DNA from: Patescibacteria group bacterium UBA661
GTDB taxonomy: Bacteria; Patescibacteriota; Minisyncoccia; Phycocordibacterales; UBA918
DNA: 18,672 bases
Reading direction: 5' to 3'
Assembly: GCA_002299465.1 (NCBI GenBank)
Contig: DBNX01000009.1
Coordinates: forward strand, 1 to 18,672
The notes under the pieces were generated by a model. It was given only the letters and a program-made list of their open reading frames with translations. It did no database searches and had not been told where the DNA came from. The position numbers and the translations under genes were made by a program. Positions 18,419-18,672 of this stretch are shown piece by piece; within the stretch, counting starts at the first letter, position 1; each line of letters begins with the position of its first letter.

Positions 18419-18672
18419 GTGTTTCAATCTCCTTTTCCAGTTGAGCCCAAAGATTTTGGGCTCTGTGGCTTCGTGTTAGGAGCCGCTCGTTTTAGTGACA
18501 AGCAAGACATCACTCTAGCTTTGCTTTTGCGGGAAGTCTTGCAAATCTGGCCAGCAGAGACTGAGTCTGAAACCGGTCAGTCGGTTCTTGAGCACAGAGA
18601 ACAAATGACAATTGCTCTAGTTCGGACCGTAAGTCTGCTACAGGATCTGGGCAAGATAAAATTGTACGCGGA
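18419..18672 (+). CDS. Unknown protein, 5' part (runs off window)
   Basis: A GTG at 18419 opens a frame of 84 codons that is still open at the window end. The product begins MFQSPFPVEPKDFGLCGFVLGAA and continues mostly helical (DITLALLLREVLQIW, MTIALVRTVSLLQDLGKIKLYA). There is no signal peptide or known motif. A very strong Shine-Dalgarno AGGAGGA (18409-18415) precedes the GTG by 3 nt, and a candidate promoter lies upstream. Other starts in this frame (GTG at 18476, ATG at 18608) lack an SD. Family unknown; the missing 3' part may identify it. Confidence 0.55.
   Translation, partial: MFQSPFPVEPKDFGLCGFVLGAARFSDKQDITLALLLREVLQIWPAETESETGQSVLEHREQMTIALVRTVSLLQDLGKIKLYA

Noticed and set aside
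1..18672. CRISPR array, restriction-modification, toxin-antitoxin or transposase system
   Set aside because: I saw no regularly spaced repeats, no methyltransferase, transposase or integrase motifs, and no recognisable toxin-antitoxin pair.

Overview
The window reads as a piece of chromosome from an uncultured bacterium, most likely a member of the Patescibacteria (Candidate Phyla Radiation), perhaps Parcubacteria. This rests on gene content and protein style: a DUF2914 membrane protein, a SIMPL/DUF541 lipoprotein-like protein, a YibE/F protein, compact housekeeping enzymes, a ribonucleotide reductase whose ATP-cone sits on the small subunit, and a fragment resembling a hypothetical family I associate with that group. 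No rRNA is present, so the placement is inference. Stops behave as in genetic code 11.

Layout. Positions 1-1180 hold almost no protein genes: long perfect hairpins, a gene fragment (391-621), and a minus-strand tRNA-His (789-861) whose 3' end is duplicated 202 bp away at 584-601. Then come a possible 29-residue membrane peptide, a YibE/F membrane protein with a His/Asp-rich tail, and mscL. A 509-bp structured intergenic region leads to nrdB-nrdA (class I ribonucleotide reductase). Positions 6403-7389 carry two small, well-equipped genes (a 71-residue hydrophilic protein and a 65-residue Cys-rich protein). Next are an HExxHxxGxxH metalloprotease plus SIMPL-domain protein, secE-nusG-rplK, a convergent folA, then CYTH protein-dcd-thyA-glyA, a possible small RNA, a DUF2914 membrane protein and argS. 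The right end has a 46-residue minus-strand gene and the 5' part of another gene running off the window.

How the genes work together. Much of the window serves deoxynucleotide and one-carbon metabolism. NrdAB makes deoxynucleotides, Dcd deaminates dCTP towards dUMP, ThyA methylates dUMP with methylene-tetrahydrofolate, FolA regenerates tetrahydrofolate and GlyA reloads it with one carbon from serine. A CYTH-fold phosphatase/cyclase-like protein lies directly upstream of dcd. SecE, NusG, L11 and ArgS are core expression genes.

Most striking observations. (1) None of the long genes has a Shine-Dalgarno sequence and several look leaderless, while all four small accessory genes have strong SDs and promoters. 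(2) NrdA lacks the C-terminal cysteine pair that normally re-reduces the active site. (3) The tRNA-His 3' end is duplicated as at an integration site, beside a truncated gene. (4) Two perfect inverted repeats lie inside the argS reading frame. (5) A promoter and terminator bracket about 84 nt with no coding content. I found no clear defence system, CRISPR array, transposase or complete mobile element.
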